DNA from: CALOBA01 sp942491465
Lineage (GTDB): Bacteria; Pseudomonadota; Gammaproteobacteria; Chromatiales; Chromatiaceae
Direction: 5' to 3'
Assembly: GCA_942491465.1 (NCBI GenBank)
Contig: CALOBA010000001.1
Location: 1-36,965, forward strand
Length of the DNA stretch: 36,965 nt
Below are positions 8,964-17,799 of the stretch, in pieces. The notes beneath the pieces are model-generated. The model was not told the origin of the DNA. It searched no databases and saw only the letters and a list, made by a program, of their open reading frames with translations. Position 1 is the first letter of the stretch, and the number at the start of each line of letters is the position of its first letter. Both the position numbers and the translations under genes were made by a program.

Positions 8964-9800
8964 TTGATCGTCTCCGACACACTCCGACAACGCCTGCGCA
9001 CGGCGGGCATCCTGATTCCGATTGCCGCGCTGGCGGTGCTGCTGCTGCCGACCCCATGGCTGGCGATGGCGCTGCTGGCGGTGGTGGCCATGGCGGCCTG
9101 GGAATGGGCCGGACTTGCCGGGCTGACCGGCGCTCCGGCGCGATCCGGCTTCACCGGCGTCACCTGCCTGCTCATTGCGCTCGGCTGGCTGTACGGGCCT
9201 CCGACGGGGTTCGTCGTGCTGCTGGCCGCCGCCGTTGTTTGGTGGATCGCGGTCACGCCGGTGCTGTTTCGCATCCGCGCGATCGAGCCCGCGCCTCGGC
9301 GGGACCTGATCCTGCTGCCGGTGGGCACGGCGCTGCTGGCATCGACCTGGGCATCAGTGGTCGGCCTACACGGCGTCGCGCCTCACGGCCCCCTGCTGGT
9401 CGGCTTCCTGGTGGTCCTCACCGGGCTGGCCGACACCGGCGCCTACTTCGCTGGTCGCCGCTTCGGGCGCCGCAAGCTCGCCCCGATACTGAGCCCGGGC
9501 AAGACGGTCGAAGGCGTGCTCGGCGGCCTGGCGGCGGGCACCAGCTGGGGGCTGGTGCTCGCCTGGCTGCTGGGCCTGCCCCCGGGCAAGACGTTGCTGC
9601 TGCTCGCCATCTGCACCGTCGCCGTGTTCTTATCGGTAGTCGGCGACCTCTATGAGAGCCTGCTGAAGCGGCGGCGCGGGCTCAAGGACGCAGGCTCGCT
9701 GCTGCCGGGACATGGCGGCGTGCTCGATCGCCTCGACAGCATGACCGCCGCCGCGCCCGTATTCGTGCTGGGCTTTTTCTGGTTGGAGGGCTTTCTATGA
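8964..9800 (+). CDS. cdsA: phosphatidate cytidylyltransferase
   Basis: CdsA makes CDP-diacylglycerol from phosphatidate and CTP, the branch point for membrane phospholipids. The 278-residue membrane protein has about eight hydrophobic segments and ends with the complete CDP-diglyceride synthetase signature (LKRRRGLKDAGSLLPGHGGV then LDRLDS). The N-terminus (LRTAGILIPIAALAVLLL, AAWEWAGLAGL) aligns with the family. No ATG or GTG is available before this conserved region, so I assign TTG at 8964. The last four bases overlap the dxr start. Confidence 0.95.
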   Translation: MIVSDTLRQRLRTAGILIPIAALAVLLLPTPWLAMALLAVVAMAAWEWAGLAGLTGAPARSGFTGVTCLLIALGWLYGPPTGFVVLLAAAVVWWIAVTPVLFRIRAIEPAPRRDLILLPVGTALLASTWASVVGLHGVAPHGPLLVGFLVVLTGLADTGAYFAGRRFGRRKLAPILSPGKTVEGVLGGLAAGTSWGLVLAWLLGLPPGKTLLLLAICTVAVFLSVVGDLYESLLKRRRGLKDAGSLLPGHGGVLDRLDSMTAAAPVFVLGFFWLEGFL

Positions 9801-10984
9801 TCGGCATCGCCGTATTCGGTTCCACCGGCTCCATCGGGGTCAGCACCATCGACGTGGTCAAGCGCCATCCGCAACGCTACCGGGTGGTCGCGCTCAGCGC
9901 CCATCGCAACGTCGAGCGCATGGTCGAGCAGTGTCGCGACGTGCTCCCCCGCTTCGCGGTGATGGCGGATGCCGAGGCCGCGACCGATCTGCGCGCCCGG
10001 CTGGCGGATATGCCGGACGCCCCCGAGGTGCTGTCGGGTGCCGAGGGCCTGGACACCATCGCCGCCCTGCCCGAGGTCGACTATGTGATGGCCGCCATCG
10101 TCGGTGCCGCCGGCCTAATGTCGACGATCACGGCGGCCCGCCACGGCAAACGGGTGCTGTTGGCCAATAAGGAGGCCTTGGTCGTTGCCGGCGCCATCCT
10201 GATGCAGGCCGCCGCCGACAACGGCGCCGAGCTGTTGCCCATCGACAGCGAGCACAACGCCATCTTTCAATGTCTGCCGCCGAATCATCGCGACGGGCTC
10301 CCGGAACTCGGCGTGGACCGCATCCTGCTGACCGCCTCCGGCGGACCGTTCCGAACCGCCGCCCCGGAGGAATTGGCTGCGGTCACCCCCGAGCAGGCCT
10401 GCGCACACCCCAATTGGAGCATGGGCCGCAAGATCTCCGTGGATTCAGCGACCATGATGAACAAGGGCCTGGAGCTGATCGAGGCGAGCTGGCTGTTCGC
10501 CACCCCGCCGGAGCGCATCCAGGTGGTCGTGCACCCGCAGAGCGTGATCCATTCGATGGTCCAGTACACCGACGGATCGGTCCTTGCCCAACTCGGCAAC
10601 CCCGACATGCGCACCCCCATCGCCCACGCCCTGGCCTGGCCGGAGCGGATCAGCTCAGGCGTCGCGCCGCTGGACCTGTTCGAGGTCGCCCGCCTGGACT
10701 TCGAGCCGCCGGCCCCCGAGCGCTTCCCTTGCCTGCGCCTGGCCTACAGGGCCGCATCCGAGGGTGGAACGGCCCCGGTCGTGCTCAACGCCGCCAACGA
10801 GATCGCCGTCGCCGCCTTTCTCGACCGCCGCATCGGCTTCACGCAGATCGGCACCGTCGTCGAACGCACCATGGACGCCCTGCCTGCCGAGCCGGTGGAT
10901 ATCAGCGGGCTCGACCACGTCCTGGCGGTGGACAAGACGGCCCGCGAGCGGGCGGAACAAAGCGTCGCCGCGCTGGTCGCATAA
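9797..10984 (+). CDS. dxr: 1-deoxy-D-xylulose-5-phosphate reductoisomerase
   Basis: Dxr converts DXP to 2-C-methyl-D-erythritol 4-phosphate with NADPH, the committed step of the MEP isoprenoid pathway; UppS two genes upstream uses the products. The 395-residue protein begins with the NADPH loop FGSTGSIGVSTIDV (residues 7-20), then carries ANKEALVVAG, the metal-binding PIDSEHNAIFQ, the active-site TASGGPFR and HPNWSMGRKISVDSATMMNK. Length equals the family norm. Its ATG overlaps cdsA and its stop lies 6 bases before rseP. Confidence 0.98.
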   Translation: MIGIAVFGSTGSIGVSTIDVVKRHPQRYRVVALSAHRNVERMVEQCRDVLPRFAVMADAEAATDLRARLADMPDAPEVLSGAEGLDTIAALPEVDYVMAAIVGAAGLMSTITAARHGKRVLLANKEALVVAGAILMQAAADNGAELLPIDSEHNAIFQCLPPNHRDGLPELGVDRILLTASGGPFRTAAPEELAAVTPEQACAHPNWSMGRKISVDSATMMNKGLELIEASWLFATPPERIQVVVHPQSVIHSMVQYTDGSVLAQLGNPDMRTPIAHALAWPERISSGVAPLDLFEVARLDFEPPAPERFPCLRLAYRAASEGGTAPVVLNAANEIAVAAFLDRRIGFTQIGTVVERTMDALPAEPVDISGLDHVLAVDKTARERAEQSVAALVA

Positions 10985-10990
10985 GTCGCC

Positions 10991-12355
10991 ATGACCAGCC
11001 TCCTCGTCAGCCTCAGCGCATTCCTGTTCGCCATCCTCCTGCTCGTTACCGTGCACGAGTGGGGACACTTCTGGGTCGCCCGTCGGCTCGGTGTCAAGGT
11101 CGAGCGTTTCTCCATCGGCTTCGGCCGGCCGTTGCTGCGTTGGCGACGGCGAAACGATCCGACCGAATACGTGATCGCCGCCATCCCGCTCGGCGGCTAC
11201 GTGAAGATGGTCGACGAGCGCGAGGGCGATGTGGCGCCGGAGGATCTGCCCTGCGCCTTCAACCGGCAGCCGATCTGGAAGCGCAGCGCAATCGTGTTCG
11301 CCGGACCACTCGCCAACTTTCTATTCGCAGTCCTGATCTACTGGGCGATCCTGGTAGCCGGAGAGGACGGGATCAGGCCCGAGGTCGGCGCAGTCACGCC
11401 CGACTCAGTGGCCGCCGTCGCGGGTTTCGAGACCGGCGATCTGATCCGCCGCGTCGGTGATCGCGAGACCCCCACTTGGAACGCGGTTTGGATGGCCGCA
11501 ATGCTCGGCGCGGTCAATGGCGAAGACCTTGTGGTCGCGATCGAGCAACCGTCCGGCGCACTGACCGAGCACGTCATCGACGGCGAGACCCTCGCCGGTC
11601 TGGACCCGAGCCGAGCCTTTCTCAGCCAAGTCGGCCTCGCGCGCGCCCGCCCAACGGTCCCGCCGGTGATCGGCGTGCTCGTTCCCGGCGATCCCGCCGA
11701 ACGTGCCGGCCTGCAGGCGGGCGATCTGGTGCTCGCCATCGACGGCGAGCCCATCGATGCCTGGTCGGCGATGGTAGACGCCATCCGGTCCCGGCCCGAC
11801 CAGACCGTGCTGATCTCGATCGAGCGCGACGGCCTGCCCGAGGCAATCAGCGTTGTACCGACGGCGCACAGGGTCGAAGACAGCGTGATCGGGCGCATCG
11901 GCGCCGGACCCCGCATCGCCGATGATCTGTTCGATGCCTATCAGGTCAAGGTCACCTACGGCCCCGTCGCCGCCTTCGTCGAGGCCGCCGGCCGCGTGAC
12001 CGACATCTCCTACCTGACCCTCCGCATCATCGGCAGGATGCTCTCAGGCCAGGCATCGGCGGAAAACATCAGCAGTCCCATCGGCATCGCCGATACCGCC
12101 GGCAAGACCGCGAGCTTCGGCATCGAGCCCTTCGCCAAGTTCATCGCCCTGCTGAGCATCAGTCTGGGTCTGCTCAACCTGCTGCCGATCCCGGTGCTCG
12201 ACGGCGGTCACCTGCTGTATTTCATGGTCGAGGGCGTGCGCGGAAAACCCTTGTCGGAACGGGTCCAGGAGCACGGCGCGCGCATCGGCATCGCACTGAT
12301 TCTTGCCCTGATGTCCTTGGCCTTCTACAACGACATCGCGCGATTGCTGGGCTAG
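10991..12355 (+). CDS. rseP: site-2 intramembrane zinc metalloprotease RseP
   Basis: RseP cleaves anti-sigma factor RseA within the membrane after DegS, releasing sigma-E in the envelope stress response. The 454-residue protein has the zinc motif HEWGH (residues 22-26) in the first membrane helix, the GGYVKMVDER segment, two periplasmic PDZ domains (about 110-200 and 210-290, the second with GDPAERAGLQAGD), and the C-terminal catalytic LLPIPVLDGGHL (Asp near 404). Length matches E. coli (450). It lies between dxr and bamA as in other gammaproteobacteria. Confidence 0.97.
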   Translation: MTSLLVSLSAFLFAILLLVTVHEWGHFWVARRLGVKVERFSIGFGRPLLRWRRRNDPTEYVIAAIPLGGYVKMVDEREGDVAPEDLPCAFNRQPIWKRSAIVFAGPLANFLFAVLIYWAILVAGEDGIRPEVGAVTPDSVAAVAGFETGDLIRRVGDRETPTWNAVWMAAMLGAVNGEDLVVAIEQPSGALTEHVIDGETLAGLDPSRAFLSQVGLARARPTVPPVIGVLVPGDPAERAGLQAGDLVLAIDGEPIDAWSAMVDAIRSRPDQTVLISIERDGLPEAISVVPTAHRVEDSVIGRIGAGPRIADDLFDAYQVKVTYGPVAAFVEAAGRVTDISYLTLRIIGRMLSGQASAENISSPIGIADTAGKTASFGIEPFAKFIALLSISLGLLNLLPIPVLDGGHLLYFMVEGVRGKPLSERVQEHGARIGIALILALMSLAFYNDIARLLG

Positions 12356-12379
12356 CCCGCCACGATCGCTTATACTGCG

Positions 12380-12393
12380 CGGTTTATCCTAAA
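12380..12393 (+). repeat. 14-base motif shared with 20907-20920, upstream of bamA
   Basis: CGGTTTATCCTAAA lies 41 bases before the bamA TTG. The same 14 bases occur on the opposite strand before the secreted protein gene at 20470-20868. The core TATCCTAA also occurs at 27846-27853, 52 bases before the diguanylate cyclase gene. TATCCT matches the -10 consensus at 4 of 6 positions, so it may be a promoter element; chance is not excluded. Confidence 0.35.
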
Positions 12394-12434
12394 GCCGTTT
12401 GCACACGGCGCCGCTCGGGTGCGGGAGATACACG

Positions 12435-14792
12435 TTGGCGAGCCTCTGGAAAAAATCTGTTCGCAAACCAGCGCCTGAACGGGGCGCTTTGCGATACCTA
12501 GTCTGCGTTTGCCTGCTTGGGCTGAGCCTGATCGCGCCTGTTCAATCGGCCGATTTTCAGGTCGCGGACATCCGCGTCGAAGGGCTCCAGCGCATCGCCG
12601 CCGGAACCGTCTTCAACTACCTGCCGGTCCAGGTCAATGATGTCGTCGGCGACGACATCACCGGCGACATCATCCGCTCCCTGTACAGTACCGGCTTCTT
12701 CAACGATGTCCGCGTAGAGCGTGAAGGCAATGTCCTCGTCATCCTCGTGCAGGAGCGACCGGCGGTGGCACGGATCGACATCACCGGCAACAAGTCCATC
12801 AAGACCGAAGAGCTCAAAGCGGGGCTGGCCGATATCGGCCTGAGCGAGGGACGGGTCTTCAACAAGGCCGTGCTCGACCGCATCGAACAGGAGCTCAAGC
12901 GCCAATATTTCGCTTCCGGTCGCTACGGCGTCGACGTCGAGTCCACCGTGTCCCCCCTTGAGCGCAACCGCGTCGCCGTGCGCATCGCGATCCAGGAAGG
13001 GCTGACGGCGCGCATCAAGCAGATCAACATCATCGGCAACGAGGCCTTCACGGAGAAGAAGCTGCTCAAGCAGTTCGAACTCGGCAAGACCAAGTGGACC
13101 TCGTTCTACTCGAAAAACGATCAATACTCCAAGGAGAAGCTCGGAGCCGATCTGGAGACCTTGCGCTCGTTCTACCTGGACCAGGGCTACATCAACTTTA
13201 AGATCGAATCGACCCAGGTCTCCATCAGCCCCGACAAAAAGGATATGTATGTCACCATCGCCATCGACGAAGGCGATGTGTTCCGCGTCAGCGACATTCA
13301 GCTTGCAGGCGAGCCCGCAGTAGCGGCCAGCAAGCTGTTTCCGCTAATTCAGATGCGCCGCGGCGAGATCTTCTCGCGCAAGACGACCACCGAGAGCGCC
13401 GACCGCATCTCGGCCTACCTCGGCAACGAGGGCTACGCCTTCGCCAACGTCAACACCATCCCGGAGATCGACGAAGCCGGCAAGACGGTCGCGGTCACCT
13501 TCTTCGTTGACCCCGGCAAGCGGGTGTACGTACGCCGCATCAACATGAAGGGGAATACCCGCACCCGCGACGAGGTTCTGCGTCGCGAGATGCGCCAGCT
13601 CGAGACCGCCTGGTTCTCCACCGATCAGGTCCGGCGCTCGCGTGAGCGACTGCAACGCCTGGGATTCTTCGACGACGTCACCATCGAAACACCCGCCGTT
13701 CCCGGCACACCCGACCAAGTCGACGTCAACGTGACCGTCAAGGAGAAGCCCTCCGGGAATCTGCTCGCCGGTGTCGGCTACTCGCAATCCCAGGGCATCC
13801 TGTTCAACACCAGCATCACACAGAACAACTTCCTCGGAACCGGCAAGCGCATCTCCTTTGCGTTCAACACCAGCAAGAGCAATCAGCTCTATCAGATCGC
13901 CTACACCAACCCGTACTTCACGGTGGACGGGATCAGCCGCGGCTACGAGCTGAGCTACCGCGCCACCGACTTCGACCAGTACGTCGGTTCCGACTACACC
14001 ACCGACGTCGGCATTGCCGGCATCAATTTCGGCCTCCCCATCAGCGATACCTCACGCGCGAGCCTGGGACTGCGCTATCAGTACACCAAGTTCCGTGCCG
14101 GTAGCAGCTCTCTGCTCGCCCAAGACTTCGTGCTCGAGAACGGCGACCAGTTCAACGACTTCTTCCTCCGCGCAACCTACGTCAACGACTCCCGCGACTC
14201 CGCCGTTTTCGCCACCAAGGGCACGCTGATGACGGTAACGGGGGAAGTGGCCATCCCCGGCAGCGACTTGGAGTATTATCGCGTCAGCATGCGCGGCAAC
14301 CACTATGTCCCGCTGAACCGGAGCTTCACCTTCGCCCTCTCCGGCGATTTGGGTTACGGCAACGGCTACGGCGATACCGAGCAGATGCCCTTCTTCGAGA
14401 ACTTCTTTGCCGGCGGGCCGGGATCGGTCCGCGGCTGGAAGGCCGGCTATCTCGGCCCCCGCGAGACCTATGGCGATCAGGACCCGGTGGGCGGCAATCT
14501 ACAGCTTGCTGGGAGCGTTGAGCTGTTCGCTCCAGCGCCGATCGGCGGCAAGTTCAAGGACACGCTGCGTGTCGGCGCCTTCTTCGACTTCGGCAACGTA
14601 TGGTGGACAGAGAGCGATCCGTTGGTGACCCCCACCGGCTTCGACCTCGGTGATCTTCGCTACTCGACAGGTGTATCAGTCGCCTGGCTCTCTCCCCTCG
14701 GCGCCCTATCCTTCAGCGTCGCCTACCCGCTGAATGAGGAGCCAGACGATGAGACTCAGGTGTTCCAGTTCTCGTTCGGTCAGAACTTCTAA
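12435..14792 (+). CDS. bamA: outer membrane protein assembly factor BamA
   Basis: BamA is the essential Omp85 protein that folds beta-barrels into the outer membrane. I choose TTG at 12435 because GGGAG (12423-12427) lies 7 bases upstream; the protein then has 785 residues (E. coli 810). A signal peptide (YLVCVCLLGLSLIAPVQSA) is followed by five POTRA domains (about 30-430; DFQVADIRVEGLQRI opens the first) and a 16-strand barrel. The conserved loop-6 motif appears as GGPGSVRGWKAG near residue 660-670, with VRGW where VRGF is usual. The protein ends with Phe (SFGQNF), the usual outer-membrane signal. skp follows after 9 bases. Confidence 0.97.
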   Translation: MASLWKKSVRKPAPERGALRYLVCVCLLGLSLIAPVQSADFQVADIRVEGLQRIAAGTVFNYLPVQVNDVVGDDITGDIIRSLYSTGFFNDVRVEREGNVLVILVQERPAVARIDITGNKSIKTEELKAGLADIGLSEGRVFNKAVLDRIEQELKRQYFASGRYGVDVESTVSPLERNRVAVRIAIQEGLTARIKQINIIGNEAFTEKKLLKQFELGKTKWTSFYSKNDQYSKEKLGADLETLRSFYLDQGYINFKIESTQVSISPDKKDMYVTIAIDEGDVFRVSDIQLAGEPAVAASKLFPLIQMRRGEIFSRKTTTESADRISAYLGNEGYAFANVNTIPEIDEAGKTVAVTFFVDPGKRVYVRRINMKGNTRTRDEVLRREMRQLETAWFSTDQVRRSRERLQRLGFFDDVTIETPAVPGTPDQVDVNVTVKEKPSGNLLAGVGYSQSQGILFNTSITQNNFLGTGKRISFAFNTSKSNQLYQIAYTNPYFTVDGISRGYELSYRATDFDQYVGSDYTTDVGIAGINFGLPISDTSRASLGLRYQYTKFRAGSSSLLAQDFVLENGDQFNDFFLRATYVNDSRDSAVFATKGTLMTVTGEVAIPGSDLEYYRVSMRGNHYVPLNRSFTFALSGDLGYGNGYGDTEQMPFFENFFAGGPGSVRGWKAGYLGPRETYGDQDPVGGNLQLAGSVELFAPAPIGGKFKDTLRVGAFFDFGNVWWTESDPLVTPTGFDLGDLRYSTGVSVAWLSPLGALSFSVAYPLNEEPDDETQVFQFSFGQNF

Positions 14793-14801
14793 CAGTCGCC
14801 C

Positions 14802-15323
14802 ATGAACTCGCCCAAGCAACTGCTCCTGGCGACGCTGGCCAGTCTGTGGCTGCCGTCCTTTTCGGCGCTCTCCGACGACGTTCGCATCGCCGTCATCGAG
14901 CCCAATCGCGTGGTCGAGGAATCCCCTCAGTACGAGGCCGCACGCGAGGCGCTGCGATCCGAGGTCACCGATCGGGAGTCCTCGTTGCAACAGCAGCAGG
15001 ACAAGATCGATGAGCTCAACGAACGGCTCGAACGCGACGGCCCGCTGATGAGCGAAGCCGAGATCTCGCGCTTGCAAGATGACATCCGAGCCCGGACCCG
15101 ACGCCTGCGCTATGCGAAGGCGGAATGGCAGGAGGATTTCGCTCGCCGCCAGACCGAGCTTCGCGCAAAGCTCGTCAAACAGGTCGAAGAGGTCGTCAAA
15201 CGCGTGGCCGAAGAACAATCCGTAGACATCATTCTCAGCGAAGGCGTGATCTATTCCAGCGACCGGGTCGACATTTCCAGTGAAGTGATCGATCGTCTGA
15301 AGCAGGAATTCGCAGACCGCTGA
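14802..15323 (+). CDS. skp: periplasmic chaperone Skp/OmpH family
   Basis: Skp holds unfolded outer-membrane proteins in the periplasm before delivery to the Bam complex, encoded just upstream. The 173-residue protein has a signal peptide (about 1-22), the opening RIAVIEPNRVVEESPQ, a long charged coiled-coil (about 50-130), and the closing beta segment VDIILSEGVIYSSDRVDIS typical of OmpH/Skp. Size agrees with the family (160-170). Position between bamA and lpxD is standard. Confidence 0.93.
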   Translation: MNSPKQLLLATLASLWLPSFSALSDDVRIAVIEPNRVVEESPQYEAAREALRSEVTDRESSLQQQQDKIDELNERLERDGPLMSEAEISRLQDDIRARTRRLRYAKAEWQEDFARRQTELRAKLVKQVEEVVKRVAEEQSVDIILSEGVIYSSDRVDISSEVIDRLKQEFADR

Positions 15324-15385
15324 TCCCGGCATCCTCGCTCACTTCCTCCTTACCCCTTAAGCTTGGCTTTACGATCACCGTCGGT

Positions 15386-16447
15386 ATGGGCAACGACTCG
15401 CACCCGATCGCCATCCGGGACTTGGCAGATCAGCTTGGCTTAAGCCTTGATGGAGATGGCTGCGCGATCGTCTCCAAGGTGGCACCGCTCGATCGAGCAG
15501 ACCAGTCCTCCCTATGCTTCTTCGCGGACCGGAAATTCCGCGCTACCTTGGCATCGACCCGCGCCGGCGCCGTGATCCTCGCCCCGGAGTACCGGGAAGG
15601 CTGCCCGGCGCCTGCCCTGCTGACCGACAATCCCTATCTAGCCTATGCCCGCGCAGCCGCCTTGCTGCACCCGAAACCAGTCCCGCCGACGGGCGTGCAC
15701 CCCAGCGCCGTGGTGGCAGCAGACGCCCGGGTCCACAGCAGCGCGTCTGTCGGGCCCCTATGCGTCATCGAGTCAGGGGTCGAGATCGGGCCCGGCTCCA
15801 CGCTTGGCGCCGGCTGCGTCATCCAAAGCGACTGCCGGATCGGCGCCGATTGCGAGTTGGTGGCGCACGTCACCATCTGTCGCGGCTCGCGGCTCGGGGA
15901 CCGGGTCCTGATCCACCCGGGCGCGGTGATCGGTCGCGACGGCTTCGGCTTCGCAAGAGATGGCGAACGTTGGGTGCGCATCCCGCAGCTTGGCATCGTC
16001 CGGCTCGGAAATGATGTCGAGATCGGCGCCGGCTCCGCGGTCGATCGCGGCACCCTCGACGATACGGTCATTCACGACGGCGTGAAGATCGACAACCTGG
16101 TTCAGATCGGTCACAACGTGCGCATCGGCGAGCATACGGCAATGGCCGCATGCTCGGGCATCTCGGGTTCTACCCGCATTGGTCGCAATTGCACCATCGC
16201 CGGGGCCGTCGGCATGGCCGGGCATCTGGAGATTGCCGACAATGTCCATTTTACCGGCATGGCCATGGTGACTCGCTCCGTTGCCAAGCCCGGCGTCTAC
16301 AGCAGCGGTATCCCGGCCATGACCAATTCCGATTGGCGTCGCAACGCCGCTCGCTTCCGCCATCTCGATACCATCGCGAAACGATTGAACCGGCTTGAGC
16401 AAGCGGTCTCCGATCCATCATCGGATACCGATGCCCAGACCCCATAG
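15386..16447 (+). CDS. lpxD: UDP-3-O-(3-hydroxyacyl)glucosamine N-acyltransferase
   Basis: LpxD adds the second 3-hydroxyacyl chain in lipid A synthesis. The 353-residue protein has the N-terminal uridine-binding domain (about 1-100), a left-handed beta-helix of hexapeptide repeats, the lid FGFARDGERWVRIPQLG, and the catalytic His243 in VQIGHNVRIGEHTAM. The C-terminal helices close the protein. Length is close to E. coli (341). The ATG at 15386 lies 62 bases after skp. Confidence 0.97.
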   Translation: MGNDSHPIAIRDLADQLGLSLDGDGCAIVSKVAPLDRADQSSLCFFADRKFRATLASTRAGAVILAPEYREGCPAPALLTDNPYLAYARAAALLHPKPVPPTGVHPSAVVAADARVHSSASVGPLCVIESGVEIGPGSTLGAGCVIQSDCRIGADCELVAHVTICRGSRLGDRVLIHPGAVIGRDGFGFARDGERWVRIPQLGIVRLGNDVEIGAGSAVDRGTLDDTVIHDGVKIDNLVQIGHNVRIGEHTAMAACSGISGSTRIGRNCTIAGAVGMAGHLEIADNVHFTGMAMVTRSVAKPGVYSSGIPAMTNSDWRRNAARFRHLDTIAKRLNRLEQAVSDPSSDTDAQTP

Positions 16448-16515
16448 TTCCTTATCACCGTGGACGGCGTGGCAGTGCTGCACTCGCTGACGTCCCGGTA
16501 CCTTTTGTTCCCTGT

Positions 16516-16558
16516 TTCGGCGTCGTTGGACGCCGAACGCCGTTCGGCATCCTGGAGG
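16516..16558 (+). promoter_or_regulatory. two mutually exclusive hairpins before the fabZ ribosome-binding site
   Basis: TTCGGCGTC (16516-16524) pairs perfectly with GACGCCGAA (16529-16537) across a 4-base loop. Part of that second arm, GCCGAAC (16532-16538), also pairs perfectly with GTTCGGC (16542-16548) across 3 bases. Both cannot form at once. GGAGG (16554-16558) follows 5 bases later. The layout resembles a translational or transcriptional switch; the function is inference. Confidence 0.5.
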
Positions 16559-16563
16559 TGGCC

Positions 16564-17007
16564 TTGAGTACAATGGATATCCATAAGGTGATGAGCTTAT
16601 TGCCGCACCGTTATCCTTTCTTGCTGATCGATCGCGTCGTCGACTTCGCCCCGAATGACTTTCTCGTGGGCATCAAGAACGTCACCTTCAACGAGCCCTT
16701 TTTTGCCGGACACTTCCCCGTACGTCCGGTGATGCCGGGGGTATTGATCGTCGAGGCCATGGCCCAGGCCACCGGTCTGCTGGCAATGGAATCACGCGCG
16801 GATGAGATCGCCAAGAGTTCGCTGTACTACTTCGTCGGAATCGACAAGGCCAGATTCAAACAGCCCGTCGAGCCCGGCGACCAGCTACGCATCGAGGTTA
16901 AGCTGCTGCGTGTTCGCCGCGGTATTTGGAAGTTCGACGGCGTGGCCACGGTCGACGATGCCACGGTCGCCACGGCCGAAATGATGTGTACGGCACGAGA
17001 CCTCTAG
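16564..17007 (+). CDS. fabZ: 3-hydroxyacyl-ACP dehydratase FabZ
   Basis: FabZ dehydrates 3-hydroxyacyl-ACP in fatty acid elongation and competes with LpxA and LpxD for that substrate, which explains its place in the lipid A operon. GGAGG at 16554-16558 points to the TTG at 16564 (147 residues); the ATG at 16573 is 14 bases away, too far. The hot-dog fold is clear: HKVMSLLPHRYPFLLIDRV, then FFAGHFPVRPVMPGVLIVEAMAQATG with catalytic His50 and Glu64, and FKQPVEPGDQL. lpxA starts 3 bases after the stop. Confidence 0.96.
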   Translation: MSTMDIHKVMSLLPHRYPFLLIDRVVDFAPNDFLVGIKNVTFNEPFFAGHFPVRPVMPGVLIVEAMAQATGLLAMESRADEIAKSSLYYFVGIDKARFKQPVEPGDQLRIEVKLLRVRRGIWKFDGVATVDDATVATAEMMCTARDL

Positions 17008-17010
17008 CCA

Positions 17011-17799
17011 TTGATTCATCCGACTGCGATCATCGACCCCCAAGCGCAGCTCGCCGAGGATGTCGAGGTCGGCCCCTTCTCCATAATCGACGCGCACGTG
17101 CGCATCGGCCGTGGCACATCCATTGGCCCCCATGCCGTCATCCGTGGTCCCAGCGACATCGGCGAAGGCAATCGGATCTTCCAGTTTGCCAGTGTCGGCG
17201 AGACACCGCAGGACCAAAAGTTCAGTGGTGAAGAGACTCGCCTCGTCATCGGGGACCGCAATGTGGTGCGGGAGGGTGCGACCATCCACCGAGGCACCGT
17301 CCAGGACCGCGGCGAGACGCGCATCGGCAATGACAACCTGTTCATGGCCTACACGCACGTTGCCCACGACTGCGTCATCGGCAATCACGTCATCATGGCC
17401 AACGCTGCGTCGCTTGGCGGGCACGTGATCGTCGAAGACTGGGCCATCCTCGGCGGATTCACCATCGTGCACCAGTTCTGCCGCATCGGCGCCCACTGCT
17501 TCGGTGCAATGGGCTCGGTCGTCGGCAAGGATATCCCGCCCTTCGTTACCATCGGCGGACACCCGGCCACACCCCGAGGGATCAATTCCGAGGGGCTGCG
17601 TCGGCGAGGCTTCGACAGCGACGCGATCCAAGCCATCCGCCGTGCCTATCGACTCATCTACATGGGCAACCTCAAGCTCGACGAGGCCGTCGCGGCCATC
17701 CGCGAGCTGGCGAAAGATCTAGAACAGACCCGCGGCGCCGAGCCGTTGTATGCGATGGCTGATTTCGTTGCCAACAGCAGCCGCAGCATCATCCGCTGA
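17011..17799 (+). CDS. lpxA: UDP-N-acetylglucosamine acyltransferase
   Basis: LpxA starts lipid A synthesis by moving 3-hydroxyacyl from ACP to UDP-GlcNAc. The 262-residue protein is a hexapeptide-repeat beta-helix with IHPTAIIDPQAQL at the start, IFQFASVGETPQD, the TIHRGTV segment, the catalytic His119 in HVAHDCVIGN, and the C-terminal EGLRRRGFDSDAIQAIRRAY. The in-frame fabZ stop lies directly upstream, so TTG at 17011 is the only start that keeps the conserved N-terminus. The stop overlaps the lpxB ATG by one base. Confidence 0.97.
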   Translation: MIHPTAIIDPQAQLAEDVEVGPFSIIDAHVRIGRGTSIGPHAVIRGPSDIGEGNRIFQFASVGETPQDQKFSGEETRLVIGDRNVVREGATIHRGTVQDRGETRIGNDNLFMAYTHVAHDCVIGNHVIMANAASLGGHVIVEDWAILGGFTIVHQFCRIGAHCFGAMGSVVGKDIPPFVTIGGHPATPRGINSEGLRRRGFDSDAIQAIRRAYRLIYMGNLKLDEAVAAIRELAKDLEQTRGAEPLYAMADFVANSSRSIIR

